Made by a program: the position numbers and the translations under genes
Notes under the pieces: generated by a model
Told to the model about the DNA's origin: nothing
Databases searched by the model: none
Seen by the model: only the letters and a program-made list of their open reading frames with translations
DNA from: Cryptomeria japonica
Lineage: Eukaryota > Streptophyta > Pinopsida > Cupressales > Cupressaceae
DNA length: 64,000 nt
Direction of reading: 5' to 3'
NCBI RefSeq assembly: GCF_030272615.1
Contig: NC_081412.1
Location: 18,639,932-18,703,931 of the forward strand
Shown here: piece after piece, positions 59,386 through 64,000 of the stretch
How positions within the stretch are numbered: position 1 is the first letter of the stretch
Layout of the letters: the number at the start of each line of letters is the position of its first letter

Positions 59386-60760
59386 GAGACAATGCGATTC
59401 TAAGCGTTGTTTCAAAGAACAATAATGAAAATGCCCCAGACAATAACAATGGCATATGCATGCCCCCTCGAGGAATTGGGTGGAAAAATCCAGAAAAGAG
59501 GCCAATTGATCGATAAGAATGACAAAAGATGATAGGTTCGAACGGATTAAAAATCGGAGGTCGGATACACAAATGACAAGCAGTGGAAGGTGCAAAAGAC
59601 CATGACCATCATAAGATGGAGAGCATGCACGTCCATCTAGGTACTGACAAAGATCTATATAGGAGATAAAGAGAATGAAAAGAGTTCATTTGCACTGGCC
59701 AAAGTGGAGGAATTGTTGCTCTGGAAAAAGGACCCTTGCAAAGAGATGGTGAACATTCCAATGGCAGATCACCTTGGGGAATGTGTACGCACCTACAAAC
59801 GATTGGACGATGTAGGAGCAGCGGTATGTAGCTCAAAAACCCATATGTCAAATTTCATGAATTTTGCTTGCTTGCGGGACATTGTGGGGTACTAGACTGA
59901 ACGGACTGCCAAGACTGACGGAAGAAATGTTAGTAAGAAGAAATTAGACAGAGGACAGTTAGAGATGAAGGAACACTTGCTTTCACAAATGTACATAAGT
60001 AGGTGAGAACCTTTATTTATTATAGAAAAGCGGATGCAGAGCATCATGGCATTGAAGGCCAGAGTTGGAATGCAACCCCTTTTGCAAAAGACAGACACAT
60101 CGCACACAAGGAATGAGTGAAGCATCCTAGGGTGTATACATCAAGGGTTGAGGTATGTGCGGCGTTCACAAAGTGAACGTACTTATCATAGACACCCAAT
60201 GATATAGTTGCCCCAATTTGTGACAAACATTCCACAAAAAACAAACATAACAAAAACAAGGAAAGGGACCATGAACCATCCCGGTCACTCTAAATCACTC
60301 AGTGACATCATCGAGCAACATAGGAACATGATCAAAGCCAAAGATAAATCAATAAAAAGATAAGATGCACAAATTCAACCAAGTCAAGCAAATAGTCTGA
60401 TCGTCATTGTCAAAAGTGGAAAACAAGAATGATCATGCTGTCTAGTTTCAGGGAATGCGGTACCCCGTCTAAGATAGGACACAGTCTGGTTTCGAGTATA
60501 CCACACCCTGTATAAGACCCATGATAATAGTGACAAGGACAAATGATATTGATGTTGATTGATTGATATGACAATTTTGATCAGTTTGAATGTTGGGTTT
60601 GATTGAAAAGTTTATCTATTAATGCATGATTTCATTAAAACACAATGTTTGAGTGTCGTTGGATGTATGCGCAGCGATTTGTCTATGGACAAAGGGGACC
60701 ATTTATTGACAAAATGCAAAATGAAAATGTTTTTGGATTTTGATGTTTTGAAATTTGTTT
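59386..60760 (-). other. 3' noncoding region of element G2
   Basis: No coding motif. Phrases such as 'ggcatatgcatgccccctcgagg' near 59,450 mirror 'ctcgaggaggcatacc' at 12,733 in element 1 and 48,375 in element 2, so the region next to the polypurine tract is shared across these families. Confidence 0.5.
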
Positions 60761-61222
60761 TTTTGTTCATTTTTTAGGACTTTATTTGACTTTTTAGGGA
60801 TTTTTTTTCAGGACATTATATGATGTTTAGGGATTTTTTTCAGGACATTATTTGATTTTTTTGGATTATGTCAGGACATTATTTGATTGATTTTTTTTGG
60901 ATTATTTTAGGACATTATTTGATTTTTTTTGGATTATTTCAAGACATGATTTGATTTTTTTGGATTTTTTTCAGGACATTATTTGATTTTTTTGGATTTT
61001 TTCAGGACATTATCTGATTTTTTTGGATTATTTCAGGACATTATTTGATTTTTTTGGATTATTTCAGGACATTATTTGATTTTTTTTGGATTATTTCAGG
61101 ACATTATTTGATTTTTTTTTAGGGATTTTTTTAGGACATCATTTGATTTGTTTTGGATTTTTTCAGGACATTATTTGATTTTTAGGGTTTATTTCAGGAC
61201 ATTATATGATTTTTTTTTGGAT
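60761..61222. repeat. degenerate tandem array, ~31-bp unit, about 13 copies
   Basis: Repeating TCAGGACATTATTTGATTTT followed by a T/G-rich stretch and 'ggatta'. Unit length varies (about 29-35 bp) because T runs differ. The equivalent place in G1 (15,950-16,190) is a T-rich block with no recognisable unit. Confidence 0.9.
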
Positions 61223-62149
61223 TATTAATGATTTTGCCCCCAGTGTCTAGCAAGGCAAGGAATATGACAAGTGAATAAATAGGCTTGTTGAAATGTTGGC
61301 AGATAGAGGGAAGACAAAGGCCTTTTATTATGGAGACAATGGGACAAGAGACTGGATATGACAATGAAAAGCAGTGACATGGCATGAGGGACATGCCAAG
61401 AGGTTTTTGAAACCATGTTTAAATTTTGCGTCCTTATGTCAGATCAAGATCAAGGAACAAAAAAGAGTGTATGGATAGTGATAAGATATGGATAGGATAA
61501 GAAAGACCAAGAATGGATAAGGGACATGGACCGAACGTCGGGGTAGGCTAAGGGATAGTGGCAGAAAGTTGCAGTAAGCCAGGGAATATGGATGAAAGGT
61601 TGTAATAAGAAAATGGATAAATACCAAAAGCTATGATGGACTAAAAGCTACAAACAAGATGCATGATGCTCATGAAGATCCTCAGCCTTGTCAAGATCAA
61701 AGGTGGAAAAGGGGATATGTACATGAGGGGCAATAGGATATGAAGGGGACTAGGACATGATAGGATAATGGAGTGTAATAGGACATGACAAGATAATGAA
61801 GGAGGAAACCTGCCCCCAAATACATGATGCCTATTTGCTAGGTTTTCATCATGGTACTTGCCCAAGGCGCCTATTTGCCAAGTTTTCACCAATGGACGAA
61901 TTATTTTTGCTTTACTTTTTTTTTTTCTCACTTTTTTGATTTTTTGTATTTTTCACTTTTTCAATAGAAGATCAAGGAACGAAAAATGGACCATGACCTT
62001 TAAAAGTATGCTCAAAGATGTTAGTAGGATAAGGACATGGAAAATGAGGTGAAACTAAGGCAAGGATTTATGCAAAGGATGGGATCAAAGGGATTGAATG
62101 ATGGAAAATATGCATTGGATAATGGACAGGATATTGGAAGAATTGGGCT
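61223..62149 (-). other. downstream end of ORF-X region and 3' sequence, element G2
   Basis: After the TGA at 62,150 the ORF-X frame still resembles G1 for about 60 codons (SCPLSNAYFPSF versus SHPLFNTYFLSF), so the stop is probably a mutation. The rest is noncoding, with 'tgcctatttgccaagttttcacca'-type phrases repeated near 61,830 and 61,865. Confidence 0.45.
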
Positions 62150-64000
62150 TCAACGGATGGAAATGAAGGCGAGATCAACATTGGCACACACCTTGAGGGG
62201 TGATGGACTGATGGAGGAAAAATGTATTTTGGATATTGAGATTTTTGACAGAGGAAAGGCTATGGATTTTGGTACATAAGGGCCCAAAGTGGATGAAGAA
62301 GGTGATGGAGGAATAGCAATTTTGGATGCCAATTTTGATGTTTCTTTAGGCTTTTGTGCTTCAAGGAGCCGCTTAGGAACCCACATTGTTTTGGATTTTT
62401 CATGCTTTTGTTTTTCTTTGGAACACATAGCTTGCACAAGGGATTTAGGAACCCATATAGATTTTAACTTTTGTTTTTGAGCAATGGGCCTTTGTGGCAT
62501 TTTAGATATTTCTTTTTCTTTAGAGATCATATTGTTCTTTGTTTTGACATGTTGATTATATTGGACATGTTGATCCTTGAATACATGTGGATTGCTAGAC
62601 TTATGACTTTTATACTTGGCATCCTAATTGCTTAGAGGGGGAAAGGAATGCATGGATGGATATGAATGAAATGGAGTCCATTTGGATTGATGAAATTTAC
62701 TCAAGGATGTGTGCCTTTGTTGACCTTGCATAGAGGATGAAGGGATATAAGGACCTAAGATGGATGGAAGGTATGATGGGGAAGGTGTATGTTTGAATTT
62801 TGATGGAGGGATACCAACGTCTTGAGAGTGAGTTGCATAGATATGACCCTTAAGATCTTCTTTGATATGGAGGGGTTCTTTCTCATGAAGGTATACCCCT
62901 TTGCCTTTATTAATATTTTGAATTGTAGGATACTTTGTGATTTTAGAGGAAGATGCAAGTCCATTATTAGGTGGAAATGATATGAGAGAAATAATGAGAT
63001 CTTGAAGTGGATCAGAATGGACAAAAGTGGAAGAACCCATTGTGCATATACGGGGTTCATGAACGTCTTGCACCGACACGTTAAAATCATGAGGGGGATT
63101 AGGATCATGACGGGGAATAAGATTGTGTAGTAGACATGGTTCAATGACAAGTTCTTCAAGAGATGGAATGGGAGAAATAATGGGATCATCAATAGAAATG
63201 AGATCTTGGAGTGTATATGGAGGATTAAGACAAGGAGATGGAGGAACAAAAGGATCTTGTGGAGGATTTAAAGGAATAATTTGATCTTAACAAGGAGGAA
63301 TACCATTGGATTCCTCTTTAAAAGGGCTTTGCTCTTGACTTTCAATGGGATCATCGAAAAGGATGGAAGGGATATCTTGATCTTTCTTTGGAAGTGGAAT
63401 GTCAATGGGATTTGAAAGGGTATTGTGTTCTTGGAATGGAAGGGGATCATTTGGGATTGGATGGATTGGGATATCTTGATCTTCCTTAGGGAATGGAGTG
63501 TCAATAGGACTTTGGATAGGGCGGAAAAGAATAGAGGAATCGTCATGAGTGTCTGGGAAGATGGGGTCCTGGTCAACAATTGGATGGGATGATAAGATTT
63601 TGAGATTGTGATCTTGATCTGTTTTAAGACATGTTTCTTCATGCTCTAAATTATCCTCTTGACATGGGGTTGGACTTTGGATATGCATGGGGGATTCTGA
63701 CAAGGAATCAATGTTTTGGCATGAAGGAAATGCACTTTGAACATTTGTGATGGATTCTGGCAAGGAATCAATGCTTGAACATGAGGAAGAGGGACTTCGA
63801 ATGGGGTCCTCTAAAATAGGTAATGGCAATAAAGTGCATGGTGGTATTGGGTCTAGTATTTCTGAAACATGACAAGGATGTGCATCATGAATTGGATTAT
63901 CTTGGCAACCAATTATGGATAGCCCTTGGATAATTTCATCCCTAGGTGTATTGTTTGATGAGGACAATATGGAAGGTTCTTGTGAAACTTCTAAAGGTGT
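62150..64000 (-). pseudogene. ORF-X of element G2, unknown protein, open to the window edge
   Basis: A single minus-strand frame of 617 codons from 64,000 to 62,150 with only two internal stops: TAA at 63,287-63,289 and TAG at 62,624-62,626. G1 has CAA at the position of the first. The N-terminal half is acidic and rich in Pro, Ser, Asp and Ile, with a tandem unit of about 32 residues (FPKEDQDIPIHPIPNDPL and LPKKDQDIPSILFDDPI). The middle is rich in His and Ser. The C-terminal part has two related basic units, KSIWVPKSLVQAM and KTMWVPKRLLEAQ, then SPLKVCANVDL. No Gag, protease, RT or integrase domain is recognised. It sits where gag-pol would be. Function unknown; a structural or RNA-binding role is only a guess. 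Confidence 0.65.

Noticed and set aside
60761-61222. CRISPR-like array
   Set aside because: Repeats are directly tandem with no unique spacers, T-rich and degenerate, in a plant transposon.

Overview
The window is repeat-only plant DNA, most likely from a large, slowly turning-over genome such as a gymnosperm. Reasons: every recognisable protein segment belongs to an LTR or non-LTR retrotransposon, most copies are old and full of stops, they are nested several layers deep, and no host gene, tRNA or rRNA is visible. The species cannot be fixed from sequence alone.

Layout. (1) 1-2,859: leader and 5' LTR of a minus-strand Gypsy-type element that runs off the left edge. (2) ~2,985-7,861: minus-strand Gypsy-type remnant B with LTR-like ends, polypurine tract, a striking palindrome and a gag-C/protease reading frame, but no polymerase. 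(3) 7,862-14,348: plus-strand Gypsy element 1, Tat-type pol with two RNase H domains, truncated at its 5' side, with an intact-looking 3' LTR. (4) 14,349-15,840: unassigned, partly Copia-LTR-like. (5) 15,840-28,434: minus-strand non-autonomous Gypsy-type element G1 carrying a large unknown reading frame (ORF-X), split by a full-length Ty1/copia element (copia 1, 18,726-25,412). (6) 28,435-32,911: degenerate minus-strand copia C, split by a LINE-like insertion (29,013-31,136) with a 21-bp target duplication. (7) 32,912-42,947: minus-strand Gypsy element D (gag, leader, LTR with a 667-bp tandem duplication), whose gag is split by a 6.8-kb copia-ended element (33,878-40,696, perfect AGGAA target duplication). 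That element carries two non-polymerase ORFs and no reverse transcriptase. (8) 42,948-49,728: plus-strand Gypsy element 2, same family as element 1, integrase lost. (9) 49,729-51,515: unassigned. (10) 51,516-56,900: copia 2, with an inverted LTR fragment at its 5' side and a MITE near its 3' end. (11) 56,901-57,612: LINE 3' tail. (12) ~57,740-64,000: a second copy of the G family (G2), minus strand, ORF-X open to the right edge.

Working together: G1/G2 and the 6.8-kb copia-ended element look like two separate non-autonomous LTR families, each with its own conserved non-pol protein(s). Both presumably depend on polymerases made elsewhere. The copia-ended element shares polypurine-tract motifs with copia 1, a plausible helper type. 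G-family LTRs and PPT resemble those of elements 1 and 2. The insertion order can be read from the nesting: D, then copia C, then G1, then copia 1. Coding decay is dominated by nonsense changes that look like C-to-T transitions, as expected for methylated transposons.

All boundaries were read by eye; identities between copies are visual impressions, not computed values.
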